48,393 nucleotides of DNA from Coprovicinus avistercoris (GCA_018714895.1 DVMQ01000001.1:1-48393), one strand, 5' to 3'. Shown: positions 8,791 through 16,847, counted from the stretch's first letter. A program made the numbers and translations. Notes: generated by a model from the sequence alone, not told the origin.

Positions 8791-8813
8791 GAATTCGTAA
8801 GGATAAGGGCACT

Positions 8814-9371
8814 ATGAGTATGTTTAATGTCACCCCAAAAGGTACTCCCCAACCCAATGTATATGCCCTTGTCGCTGTTTGCGAGGACTGGGGCATAGGG
8901 TTTCATGGTGGACTTTTGGTACGCAACTCAGCCGATATGCGTCATTTTAAGGAGCTTACCTGGGATCATACGGTTCTCATGGGCAGAAAAACACTCGAGA
9001 GCTTTCCGGGTTCTCGCCCACTGCCGCACCGGCGAAATATCGTACTCACCCAAAGCCAAGAGCTTGCCGAGCGCAGTGATATTGAAGTTGCCCCCACACT
9101 TGAAGAAGCACTTGCGTTAGCGGGCACGGATCTCACCTGGGTTATTGGCGGTGGGGCCACGTACCGCGCACTGCTTCCCTACTGCTCAAAAGCTATTGTC
9201 ACAATAAATCACTGTGTCCGTCCTGCAGACACGTTCTTTCCCAACTTAGATGATGCTCCACAATGGTGTGCTCGCCAGCGCATTACCACTGACGAGCACG
9301 GAGATACACTTACAACGTCTGAAGGCGTTGTATTTGAATATGTTACGTACGAGCAGACGGCAATGGACTAA
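8814..9371 (+). CDS. folA: Dihydrofolate reductase
   Basis: 185-residue dihydrofolate reductase, reducing dihydrofolate to tetrahydrofolate with NADPH. Visible motifs: VCEDWGIGFHGGLLV, the LMGRKTLESFPG NADPH loop, PLPHRRNIVLT and VIGGGATYRALLP. The first 15 residues are a short extra leader before the usual start of strand A. It is cotranscribed with thyA, its metabolic partner, 23 bases downstream of it. Its TAA stop (9369-9371) overlaps the stop codon of the convergent lipoprotein gene (9368-9370), so no terminator fits between them and the two transcripts must overlap at the 3' ends. Trimethoprim sensitivity cannot be judged by eye. Confidence 0.95.
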   Translation: MSMFNVTPKGTPQPNVYALVAVCEDWGIGFHGGLLVRNSADMRHFKELTWDHTVLMGRKTLESFPGSRPLPHRRNIVLTQSQELAERSDIEVAPTLEEALALAGTDLTWVIGGGATYRALLPYCSKAIVTINHCVRPADTFFPNLDDAPQWCARQRITTDEHGDTLTTSEGVVFEYVTYEQTAMD

Positions 9372-10084
9372 ACGTTGATGACATCACCAAGATCGGTATT
9401 GATTTCCTGAGATTCTCCAAAGAGGGCTGTAGCAACCTGATCGGGATCACTGAAGTCCCATGCTCCTCCCGAAGTGCGCTCCATATCAATCGTAATCTCT
9501 GAGGTAAAGGTGGTTACTTCGCCGCTGGACAGCATATCGACAAACAGCTGCATTCCAGCAGCCATCAGGGCATCCTCACCACCCTGATTGTATATATCGA
9601 CCGCTTCTTGAGTCCCAGCCCACTCCTGAAGTACATCCTCAAAATCAACCAATGCCTCGTCTATATCGACATTGCTTACGGTGAGTTCTACTGTTGCCTC
9701 ATCGCCATCAACACGTATATCGTCGATGGAGTAATCAAAGTTGGAAAAGAGTGCCTGGTAAAACTCGTAAGGATCAATACCCATCGATTCCATTTCTTGG
9801 CACGTATCCCTACCGAAGACATCTCGCACATCATCTTCATCAAGCGCGCTAAGCATCGAGAACGTAGCATCTACCTGCTGCTCGATATCATCTTCATCAT
9901 CGGCCTTGCTGGCTCGATCGCTTTTTTCGTTGTCGTCCTTTTCGGTATCATCCTTCTTTTCGGCAGCTTCATCCTTTACAGCTTCATCATCTGAAGAACC
10001 GCCACAGGCGCTTAATCCAAATGCAAGCGATAAAGCCACTATCAAAGAAAGGATACCCACGAGTACTCTATTTCGTTTATTCAT
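9368..10084 (-). CDS. Secreted lipoprotein of unknown function
   Basis: 238-residue predicted lipoprotein. The N-terminus has Lys/Arg residues, a hydrophobic stretch (about 8-22) and a lipobox LSAC with Cys27 as the lipidated residue. Next comes a strongly charged low-complexity segment (about 30-68, rich in Asp, Glu and Lys), then a roughly 165-residue acidic globular part with no motif that I recognise. It should sit on the outer face of the membrane, tethered by lipid, with the charged segment acting as a spacer. It is a single gene read towards folA, and its stop overlaps that of folA. I do not recognise a family; similar small lipoproteins in Gram-positive bacteria carry DUF names. Confidence 0.8.
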   Translation of the reverse strand: MNKRNRVLVGILSLIVALSLAFGLSACGGSSDDEAVKDEAAEKKDDTEKDDNEKSDRASKADDEDDIEQQVDATFSMLSALDEDDVRDVFGRDTCQEMESMGIDPYEFYQALFSNFDYSIDDIRVDGDEATVELTVSNVDIDEALVDFEDVLQEWAGTQEAVDIYNQGGEDALMAAGMQLFVDMLSSGEVTTFTSEITIDMERTSGGAWDFSDPDQVATALFGESQEINTDLGDVINV

Positions 10085-10314
10085 TGCGAGCCTTTCTCAA
10101 GAGGTTAAATGCGAATCTAACCTACCGTGCATAGTCAGGTTAAAGACTCGCTGAAATAAAGCTTACCTGAGATTGTATGGTCTTACCAAAATCTAACTCT
10201 AACGGGTTTGTGATACCGGGGAACGGTCCAGATGTCCCACGCTGCATAAGCTTTTAAGGTTCGCGAAGTTGTCTATCCGCTTATGCAATGGTATTGCAGT
10301 GTCGCGTTAAGCTC
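10085..10314. other. Intergenic region between lipoprotein gene and APH-like gene
   Basis: No gene of convincing quality lies here. It must hold the lipoprotein promoter on the minus strand; TACAAT (complement of 10176-10181 region) is a possible -10 box but no good -35 is seen. A 9-bp inverted repeat, TGCATAAGC (10243-10251) and GCTTATGCA (10279-10287), encloses a small GTTCGCGAAG dyad. Its role is unknown; a leader structure or small RNA is possible but unsupported by other signals. Confidence 0.4.
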
Positions 10315-10316
10315 AC

Positions 10317-10345
10317 AAAAAAGGACCCGTCAAAGTGACGGGTCC
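10317..10345 (-). terminator. Rho-independent terminator after the APH-like gene
   Basis: Stem GGACCCGTCA/TGACGGGTCC (10323-10332 with 10336-10345), three-base loop, followed on the minus strand by a run of six T (10317-10322). It lies about 50 bases beyond the stop of the APH-like gene and ends the adhE-side transcript. Confidence 0.9.
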
Positions 10346-10393
10346 CTCAAACTAAATCTCTTCAGATAACTAAAGAGCAATCAAGCTACTCGC

Positions 10394-11167
10394 TTAATCA
10401 ATATCGGTTGCTGCATCGACCTGACCACGAAGGAACTCTTCCTTATCCTTACGATTGCGCGAAAGCTCAGCTGCAGCCATAACAGGCACCCAGTAATGAA
10501 TCTTCTGCTTTGCAATATCTGCCTTCTTGGAGAAGAGATCCAGATAAGCATCTGCATGAAGCTCGTGATACATCTTGAAAAGGATGTAGGTCATTGCAGC
10601 ATCTGCCTCAGGCAAGCCACGGGTAACGTGCGTCCAGTCGCAGGCATACAGCGTGCCGTCCTCCGTAACAATAACGTTGGAGGGGTTGAAGTCACAGTGG
10701 CAAATGCTACGACCCGGTGCCATACGGTCTGCACGCATCTGCAGGTCGTAACGAACGGAAGGATCGAGATCCTTTACCTTGCCAATCATGTTTGTGACTT
10801 TGCTCTTCTGGTCCTTGAGCAGCTCAGGAGCTTCAGTGTTCTGAATCTCAATCTGGAAATCAACGAACTGCTCAAGCAGCGAGCCGTATTCCTCTGTACC
10901 TTCGGCAGCATCCATCAAAGAGCGCATAGTAACGCCCGGAACATACTCAGTGGAGAGTGCCCAAGAACCATCGGCAACCTGAGATACCTCGAGAACCTTA
11001 GGAACACGAACACCAGCCTCGGTAACACGAGCAATATTCAATGCCTCATTGAAGACATCAGAAGCAGGCTTTTCAGCCTTAAACACTTTGACAATCCTAT
11101 CGCCATCAACATAGACGGCCTTGTTGTGACGCTCAACGATAAGCTGTTTATTTTCAGAAAGTTCCAT
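10394..11167 (-). CDS. APH/choline-kinase-family small-molecule phosphotransferase
   Basis: 257-residue protein of the aminoglycoside phosphotransferase/choline kinase fold. The catalytic loop HCDFNPSN spans residues 157-164 (Asp159 base, Asn164 metal ligand) and is followed by CDWTH, with Asp177 in the place of the metal-binding Asp. An N-lobe VKVFK lysine (about residue 27) fits the ATP site. It is soluble. Nothing shows it modifies an antibiotic; many homologues phosphorylate sugars, choline-like compounds or remain uncharacterised. It lies 39 bases downstream of adhE in the same direction and ends at a clear terminator, so it is probably co-transcribed with adhE. Ribosome site GAAGGAGG precedes the ATG. 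Fold is sure, substrate is not. Confidence 0.8.
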   Translation of the reverse strand: MELSENKQLIVERHNKAVYVDGDRIVKVFKAEKPASDVFNEALNIARVTEAGVRVPKVLEVSQVADGSWALSTEYVPGVTMRSLMDAAEGTEEYGSLLEQFVDFQIEIQNTEAPELLKDQKSKVTNMIGKVKDLDPSVRYDLQMRADRMAPGRSICHCDFNPSNVIVTEDGTLYACDWTHVTRGLPEADAAMTYILFKMYHELHADAYLDLFSKKADIAKQKIHYWVPVMAAAELSRNRKDKEEFLRGQVDAATDID

Positions 11168-11206
11168 TGCTGCCTCCTTCTGGGCAACGAAACACGCCCT
11201 CGTTAA

Positions 11207-13831
11207 CTAGTCTTCGTAGCTGGTTGCCTCGCGGCCATAGAAGGCATCGAGATACAGCGACTTGATCTCAGAAATGAGCGGGTAACGCGGGTTAGCGCCA
11301 GTGCACTGGTCGTTAAAGGCATTCTCACTCATCTCGTCGAGTGTAGCGAGGAAGTCCTCCTCGGAAACGCCAAATCCGGCAATTGTCTCAGGAACACCCA
11401 CGTGAGCCTTGAGCTCTTCAATACGAGCAATGAAGTTCTCAAAGACCTCACGATCGTCCTTGCCCTGAATGCCGCAGAAACGGCCTGCTTCAGCATAGCG
11501 AGCAAGGGTCTTAGGATGATCGTACTGAGGGAAGGTACCCATCTTCACCGGACGCTCAGCAGCGTTGTAGCGCATAACGCGAGTGAGGATGACAGCGTTT
11601 GCCAGACCATGAGCAATGTGGTGATAAGCACCAAGCTTGTGAGCCATGGAGTGGTTCACACCGAGGAATGCGTTAGCGAACGCCATGCCAGCGAGGCAGG
11701 AAGCGTTTGCCATGTGATCGCGAGCCTCAACATCGGTGCCGTCATCATAGGCGCGCTCGAGATAGGTAAGAACGAGCTTCATAGCACGGAGGGCAATGCC
11801 ATCGGTGTAGTCAGATGCCATGACCGAGACATACGCCTCAAGAGCGTGCGTAAGAACGTCAACACCGGAAGCTGCAGTAAGGCCCTTGGGCTGAGTCATC
11901 ATATTGTCAGTGTCGACAATAGCCATGTTGGGCAGGAGCTGGTAGTCAGCGATCGGCCACTTCGTGCCAGTGGTGGCATCCGTGATGATGGAGAACGGAG
12001 TGACCTCAGAACCAGTACCCGAAGAGGTAGGAATGGCAACGAAGAAGGCCTTCTCGTCCATCTTGGGGAAGGTGTAAATGCGCTTGCGGATATCCATGAA
12101 GTCCATGGCCATATCCTCAAACTTGGCCTCTGGGTGCTCGTACATCATCCACATAATCTTGCCAGCGTCCATAGCGGAGCCGCCACCAATGGCGATGATG
12201 CAGTCAGGCTCGAAAGCTTTAACCTGCTCAAGACCACGCAGGCAATCCTGAAGCTTGGGGTCTGGGGAGATGGACCAGAAGCTGGAGTAAACAATACCCT
12301 GCTCGTCGAGGGAATCCTCAATCTTCTTGGTGAAGCCAGACTTGTACAGGAAGGAGTCGGTCACGATAAATGCGCGCTTCTTGCCGTAGACCTCGGAAAG
12401 CTCGCGCAGGGCCACGGGCATGCAGCCCTTCTTGAAGAAGACCTTTTCGGGGACACGGAACCAGAGCATGTTCTCTCGCCTCTCTGCCACGGACTTATAG
12501 TTGAGCAGGTGCTGGGGGCCAACGTTGCCCGAGACGGAGTTACCACCCCAGGAGCCGCAGCCCAGCGTAAGGGAGGGCGAAAGCTTGAAGTTATAGATAT
12601 CGCCAATGCCACCCTGAGCAGCCGGAGTGTTGACCAGCAGACGGCAAGCCTTCATCGTCTCGGCATGCTTTGCCATCTTCTCGGTCTCGCGAGTATCGAT
12701 AAACAGCGATGCGGTGTGACCATAGCCACCGTCGGAAACAAGACGAGAAGCCTTGGCAAGAGCATCGTCAAAGTCCTTCGCACGATACATACCAAGAATG
12801 GTGGTGAGCTTCTCATGGGCCCAAGGCTCAGAAGGCTCAACAGAGGTTACCTCACCGATAAGAACCTTGGTTGAAGGAGGAACCTCAACGCCAGCGGCAG
12901 CAGCAATCTTAGGAGCTGGCTGACCGACCATCTTGGCGTTAACGCCACCGTTGACGATAACGGTATTGCCAACCTTGGCAATCTCATCGCCCTTGAGGAA
13001 GTAGCAACCACGACGCTCAAACTCGGCCTTAACGGCATCGTATACCTTGTCGAGAACAATTACGTTCTGCTCGGTAGCGCAGATCATACCGTTGTCGAAC
13101 GTCTTGGAATGAATAATCGAGTTAACAGAGAGCTCGATGTTAGCAGTGTCATCAATGATGGCAGGGTTGTTGCCCGGACCAACGCCCAAAGCCGGCTTAC
13201 CAGAAGAATAAGCGGCGGTAACCATACCAGGACCACCCGTAGCAAGGATGGTATCGGCAGAGTGCATAAGGGTGTTGGTGAGCTCGAGCGACGGAACATC
13301 AATCCAGTCGATAACACCCTTCGGGCAACCTGCAGCCTCTGCAGCATCGCGCACGATACGGGCAGCTTCGATGGTGCATGCCTTGGCGCGTGGATGCGGG
13401 GAGATCATGATTGCGTTGCGTGTCTTCAAGCAAATGAGGGTCTTGAAGATTGCAGTGGATGTCGGGTTAGTGGTAGGGATAACGGCGGCGACAATACCAA
13501 TCGGCTCTGCAATGCGCTTGTAGCCGAAGGCAGGATCGTTCTCCACAACACCGCACGTCTGCATGTTCTTGTACTTGTTGTAAATATACTCGGAGGCGTA
13601 GTGGTTCTTAATAACCTTGTCCTCTACGATGCCGTAGCCCGTCTCCTCCACAGCCATCTTAGCCAATGGAATACGTGCCTTGTTGGCAGCCATAGCTGCT
13701 TCGTAGAAGATCTTGTCTACTTGCTCCTGAGTAAACGTTGCGAACTCGGCCTGCGCCTTGCGCATCTGGGCCAGTCGTTCGTTCAGAGCATCGACGCTGT
13801 CGATGATGGTGGACTGCACCTTCTCTGCCAT
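11207..13831 (-). CDS. adhE: Bifunctional acetaldehyde-CoA/alcohol dehydrogenase
   Basis: 874-residue AdhE, reducing acetyl-CoA to acetaldehyde and then ethanol with NADH, a redox-balancing step of mixed-acid fermentation. Residues about 1-440 are the aldehyde dehydrogenase half (PTTNPTSTAIFK, the GGPGMV loop, and the nucleophile Cys in NGMICATEQN). Residues about 460-870 are the iron-dependent alcohol dehydrogenase half, with GGGSAMDAGK, GTGSEVTPF and the metal-binding histidines in NHSMAHKLGAYHH and the following AHG. I chose the ATG at 13831, preceded by AGGAGAAGG, over an ORF start 15 codons earlier. Such enzymes form long spirosome filaments. The strong codon bias seen in this gene suggests high expression. 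The 240-base upstream region has dyads that could be operators. Confidence 0.97.
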   Translation of the reverse strand: MAEKVQSTIIDSVDALNERLAQMRKAQAEFATFTQEQVDKIFYEAAMAANKARIPLAKMAVEETGYGIVEDKVIKNHYASEYIYNKYKNMQTCGVVENDPAFGYKRIAEPIGIVAAVIPTTNPTSTAIFKTLICLKTRNAIMISPHPRAKACTIEAARIVRDAAEAAGCPKGVIDWIDVPSLELTNTLMHSADTILATGGPGMVTAAYSSGKPALGVGPGNNPAIIDDTANIELSVNSIIHSKTFDNGMICATEQNVIVLDKVYDAVKAEFERRGCYFLKGDEIAKVGNTVIVNGGVNAKMVGQPAPKIAAAAGVEVPPSTKVLIGEVTSVEPSEPWAHEKLTTILGMYRAKDFDDALAKASRLVSDGGYGHTASLFIDTRETEKMAKHAETMKACRLLVNTPAAQGGIGDIYNFKLSPSLTLGCGSWGGNSVSGNVGPQHLLNYKSVAERRENMLWFRVPEKVFFKKGCMPVALRELSEVYGKKRAFIVTDSFLYKSGFTKKIEDSLDEQGIVYSSFWSISPDPKLQDCLRGLEQVKAFEPDCIIAIGGGSAMDAGKIMWMMYEHPEAKFEDMAMDFMDIRKRIYTFPKMDEKAFFVAIPTSSGTGSEVTPFSIITDATTGTKWPIADYQLLPNMAIVDTDNMMTQPKGLTAASGVDVLTHALEAYVSVMASDYTDGIALRAMKLVLTYLERAYDDGTDVEARDHMANASCLAGMAFANAFLGVNHSMAHKLGAYHHIAHGLANAVILTRVMRYNAAERPVKMGTFPQYDHPKTLARYAEAGRFCGIQGKDDREVFENFIARIEELKAHVGVPETIAGFGVSEEDFLATLDEMSENAFNDQCTGANPRYPLISEIKSLYLDAFYGREATSYED

Positions 13832-13924
13832 TCCTTCTCCTCCCATATCTGTCCCACACGCCCATAAAGTGCGCATGTGGATTGTAGAACTATGGCGGGG
13901 CGAGCCCCACGCTTAACATAAATG

Positions 13925-13946
13925 TGGTATCTGCTGAAATATACCA
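13925..13946 (-). promoter_or_regulatory. Inverted repeat in the adhE upstream region, candidate operator
   Basis: TGGTAT (13925-13930), ten bases, ATACCA (13941-13946): a perfect 6-bp dyad about 95 bases upstream of the adhE start. It does not match the TTGTGA-type Rex consensus that often controls adhE, so the regulator, if any, is unknown. A GGGG/CCCC mini-hairpin also lies in the leader at about 13893-13904. Confidence 0.35.
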
Positions 13947-14026
13947 TGAACAGAAGAGCTCTCCTGCACAAACCGGTATTCATACATCATAAACTTGCAG
14001 AGGACATAAAAATACTTTCAAAATAT

Positions 14027-14052
14027 GCACAGACCTAAATTGAGGTTTGTGC
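14027..14052 (-). terminator. Hairpin beyond the PLP-domain ORF, weak terminator or operator
   Basis: GCACAGACCT (14027-14036) pairs with AGGTTTGTGC (14043-14052) over a six-base loop, with one G-T pair. On the minus strand it is followed by ATATTTTG, only a weak T-run. It lies 23 bases beyond the stop at 14075. A related GCACAAACC copy occurs at 13966-13974, so a protein-binding role is also possible. Confidence 0.5.
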
Positions 14053-14074
14053 GGCATAGTCTCAAAAATAATTG

Positions 14075-14341
14075 TTATTGCACCAGCGCTTTTTCAAGCA
14101 GAATGCAATCCTGCAAGGGATTGTTTCTCTCGGCTTTCCAGAGAATCCAGTCGCTCTCCTGAAAGAGTCGCAGTGCGACATAAGGACCAAAACCCCGCTG
14201 CAACGTACAGGAAGCCTGCGCATAAAGTGGATCAGATTTTAGACCCGGATAACGAACTTCACTCACACGGGGATGACGTATGAGATAGTTTGCTACTGTC
14301 TGCGCTTCGTCTGACACCTGACGCCATGCATCGGATTCCAT
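14075..14341 (-). CDS. Small ORF resembling the C-terminal domain of Cys/Met-metabolism PLP enzymes
   Basis: About 88 residues if the ATG at 14341 is used. Residues about 16-60 match the C-terminal domain of cystathionine gamma-synthase/lyase enzymes: a VANYLIRHPRVSEVRYPGL stretch (the HPxVxxVxYPGL signature), then a small-residue FGPYVALRL strand. The PLP-binding lysine domain is absent. The frame is open up to 14434, but those extra codons are the thrS terminator stem (14374-14409), so an upstream start would put the terminator inside the coding part. No good ribosome site precedes 14341. Either it is a decayed remnant of a longer enzyme gene, or a stand-alone domain. It should not be annotated as a working transsulfuration enzyme. 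Confidence 0.5.
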   Translation of the reverse strand: MESDAWRQVSDEAQTVANYLIRHPRVSEVRYPGLKSDPLYAQASCTLQRGFGPYVALRLFQESDWILWKAERNNPLQDCILLEKALVQ

Positions 14342-14361
14342 ATTCTGCGCCAACTTGCTCA

Positions 14362-14409
14362 ACGAAAAAAGAGAAAGGGTATCTGCAACCTCAGCTGCAG
14401 ATACCCTTT
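14362..14409 (-). terminator. Strong Rho-independent terminator after thrS
   Basis: A perfect 14-bp stem, AAAGGGTATCTGCA (14374-14387) with TGCAGATACCCTTT (14396-14409), eight-base loop, followed on the minus strand by CTCTTTTTT. It starts 28 bases after the thrS stop and should end that transcript efficiently. Confidence 0.93.
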
Positions 14410-14436
14410 TACCTATAAGGTCATGCGATCCCATTG

Positions 14437-16200
14437 TTAGCGGCGCTCATCAATCTCATCACGAACGGAGAGAATGAATTCTTCGAGGTTGGCAACGTGC
14501 GTTTCGTTGGTACGATCGCGTACAGAAATCGTGCCTGCTTCCGCTTCCTTTTCACCAAGGATAAGCATGTAGGGCGGACGATCGATGTTGCGTGCCTCAC
14601 GAATCTTATAGCCGATCTTTTCGTCGCGCTCATCGAGCACAGCTCTGATGCCCGCAGCCTCAAGCTCATCGGTAACAGCGCGTGCATAGTCGCGACTCTT
14701 CTCGGATACCGGAAGCACCTTAACCTGCGTTGGCGCAAGCCAAGTGGGGAATTTACCCGCATAGTGCTCAATCAGGATGCCGATAAAGCGCTCAATGGAG
14801 CCGAAGCATACGCGATGCAGCATGATGGGACGCTTCTTTGAGCCGTCTGCATCTGTGTACTCAAGGTCAAAGTTGAGCGGCATCTGGAAATCGAGCTGAA
14901 CGGTTCCGCACTGCCAGGTTCGGCCAAGTGAATCCTCAAGATGGAAATCGATCTTAGGGCCATAGAAGGCACCGTCGCCCTCGTTAACAACATAATCCTT
15001 ACCGAGCATCTCAAGTGCATGGCGGAGTGCTGCTTCAGCGCGCTCCCAATCCTCGTCGGAACCCATGGAGTCCTCTGGACGCGTAGAAAGCTCAAGGTGA
15101 TAGGTAAACCCGAACTTCTGATACACCGAGTCGATGAGGTTGACCACACCTACAATCTCATCGGTAAGCTGGTCGGGACGTACAAACAGATGCGCATCGT
15201 CCTGGTTGAAGCAACGCACACGGAAAAGTCCATGGAGCGCACCACGGAGCTCATGGCGGTGTACAAGTCCAATCTCGCCGGCACGAATGGGAAGCTCACG
15301 GTAGCTGTGTGGCTTTGCCTTATAAACGAGCACGCCGCCCGGGCAGTTCATCGGCTTGATGCAGTACTCCTCATCATCAATCATTGTGGAGTACATGTTA
15401 TCCTTGTAATGGTCCCAATGACCAGAAGTCTTCCAGAGCTGCTTGTTCATGATAAGCGGCGTAGAAATCTCAACATACCCAGCCTTACGGTGGATCTCAC
15501 GCCAGTACTGCAGCAGCTCATTCTTAAGAATCATGCCATTAGGAAGGAAGAACGGGAAGCCTGGTGCCTCGTCACTCATCATAAAGAGGTCCATCTCGCG
15601 ACCAATCTTGCGATGATCACGTTTCTTGGCCTCTTCAAGCAGACGCAAGTGCTCGTCAAGTTCTTCTTTTGTTGCAAAGGCCGTACCATTGATACGGGTG
15701 AGCATCTTATTGTTCTTATCACCCTTCCAGTAGGCACCTGACACACCCGTAAGCTTGAAAGCCTTGAGCGCCTTGGTATAGGTAAGGTGGGGACCTACGC
15801 ACATATCAATGTATTCGCCTTGCTGGTAGAAGGTGATACGAGCATCGTCTGGCAAATCGCCAATATGCTCGACCTTATATTTCTCGCCGCGCTCCTCCAT
15901 AAGCTCAATAGCTTCAGGACGAGGAAGCTCATAGACGCTGAACTTGAGATTCTCTTTCACTATTTTTTTCATCTCTGCCTCAATGGCAGGAAAATCTTCT
16001 TCTGTGATTTTCTGGCCTTCAGGCAGATCTACATCGTAATAAAAGCCATTGTCAGTGGCAGGACCATAGGCAAAGTCTGCCTCAGGATAGAGGCGCTTGA
16101 TTGCCTGAGCCATAATGTGTGCGGCGCTATGACGAACAACGTGCGTAACCTCGTCTGCCGGACACTCATCCACATGACCGTCGTTGTATAGAACCTTCAT
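14437..16200 (-). CDS. thrS: Threonyl-tRNA synthetase, compact form without TGS domain
   Basis: 587-residue ThrS, charging tRNA-Thr. The protein starts almost directly in the editing domain: HSAAH (His24, His28) and the CVGPH pair complete the editing zinc-type motif. The catalytic core has MNCPGG (zinc Cys), motif 2 around HRHELRG and FRVRCFNQDDAH, and motif 3 in CFGSIERFIG; the C-terminal anticodon-binding domain starts near residue 480. E. coli ThrS has about 640 residues; the missing part is the N-terminal TGS domain. The ATG at 16200 follows AAGGAAGG. Transcription ends at the 14-bp hairpin downstream. A long imperfect hairpin in the leader (16246-16273) may play a regulatory role. No T-box is seen. 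Confidence 0.96.
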   Translation of the reverse strand: MKVLYNDGHVDECPADEVTHVVRHSAAHIMAQAIKRLYPEADFAYGPATDNGFYYDVDLPEGQKITEEDFPAIEAEMKKIVKENLKFSVYELPRPEAIELMEERGEKYKVEHIGDLPDDARITFYQQGEYIDMCVGPHLTYTKALKAFKLTGVSGAYWKGDKNNKMLTRINGTAFATKEELDEHLRLLEEAKKRDHRKIGREMDLFMMSDEAPGFPFFLPNGMILKNELLQYWREIHRKAGYVEISTPLIMNKQLWKTSGHWDHYKDNMYSTMIDDEEYCIKPMNCPGGVLVYKAKPHSYRELPIRAGEIGLVHRHELRGALHGLFRVRCFNQDDAHLFVRPDQLTDEIVGVVNLIDSVYQKFGFTYHLELSTRPEDSMGSDEDWERAEAALRHALEMLGKDYVVNEGDGAFYGPKIDFHLEDSLGRTWQCGTVQLDFQMPLNFDLEYTDADGSKKRPIMLHRVCFGSIERFIGILIEHYAGKFPTWLAPTQVKVLPVSEKSRDYARAVTDELEAAGIRAVLDERDEKIGYKIREARNIDRPPYMLILGEKEAEAGTISVRDRTNETHVANLEEFILSVRDEIDERR

Positions 16201-16245
16201 ACGAAACCTTCCTTATATGGTTCGCGGTTAGCGTGTATGGTGAGT

Positions 16246-16273
16246 CCTCGGATAGGTTTACCACATCCTGAGG
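16246..16273 (-). promoter_or_regulatory. Leader hairpin upstream of thrS
   Basis: CCTCGGAT (16246-16253) pairs with ATCC-T-GAGG (16265-16273), with GGT/ACC continuing inside, giving a long stem with one bulge. It lies 46 bases upstream of the thrS start and just after the stop of the membrane-protein gene. No T-run follows, so it is more likely a leader structure than a terminator. Confidence 0.4.
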
Positions 16274-16283
16274 GCAAAGATGT

Positions 16284-16847
16284 TTACAAAGTATCTTGCT
16301 TATTATGGTCGCTTGCCAAGGATTTATGCGTACTTTCAGAAACTTCCTGATTTTTTTCGCGCTGCCACGCATTTTTACGCGGCGAATCATCCTTTGAGAA
16401 CGGACTTGCACGATAAAGCCGCTCAACAATGGACTTTTTCTTTGTTGCTGCGACTGGTGCAAAAGCAAAACCACATGCGAATCCCCACAAAACAAAAAGC
16501 ATGGGAAATGAATGAAACAAGACTGAGAGTACAAAAGGCGGAAGAGCTACTCCCTCACTTACTGCAGGCATGGAGAAGAATGAAATTACAAACCACACCA
16601 AAAGAATAAGTTCGGCAAGCCGAACAATCCATCGCACCCACCTGCGGAGCACAATGCGATACACAAGCGCAACCACACAGCCCAATACTGCGCCAATACC
16701 GCAGGCAATGCAGGGAGCAGCAACAATAGAAAGCGCCGCAAGTTCAGGTGAGGTTTGCGAGCTACGGGAAAGCCCAAAGATGACGCAACTTACCAGCGTT
16801 ACAACTAGCCAGAAACAGAGATTCACAATAGTTGCTGTTCTCTTCAT
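16284..16847 (-). CDS. Small integral membrane protein of unknown function
   Basis: 187 residues. Four hydrophobic segments are seen at about residues 5-27, 35-62, 70-93 and 100-132, then a basic, polar tail of about 55 residues (rich in Lys, Ser, Asp and Asn) that should lie in the cytoplasm. I recognise no family motif. It is in line with thrS, 83 bases upstream of it, with no terminator between, so the two may share a transcript. GGAGCA lies before the ATG at 16847. The start with MKRTATIVN fits the positive-inside rule. No function can be inferred. Confidence 0.65.
   Translation of the reverse strand: MKRTATIVNLCFWLVVTLVSCVIFGLSRSSQTSPELAALSIVAAPCIACGIGAVLGCVVALVYRIVLRRWVRWIVRLAELILLVWFVISFFSMPAVSEGVALPPFVLSVLFHSFPMLFVLWGFACGFAFAPVAATKKKSIVERLYRASPFSKDDSPRKNAWQREKNQEVSESTHKSLASDHNKQDTL

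Noticed and set aside
10394..11167. Aminoglycoside resistance gene
   Set aside because: Only the general kinase fold is seen; no close resemblance to a known resistance enzyme and no mobile context.
11402..12874. 490-codon open frame opposite adhE
   Set aside because: It is the antisense reading of a codon-biased gene; no ribosome site or family motif, and adhE on the other strand is certain.
13109..13867. 252-codon open frame opposite adhE
   Set aside because: Shadow of adhE with no motif.
14941..15741. 266-codon open frame opposite thrS
   Set aside because: Antisense shadow of thrS.
16201..16283. T-box riboswitch before thrS
   Set aside because: No AGGGTGGnACCGCG-type element or specifier-loop arrangement; the leader is too short.
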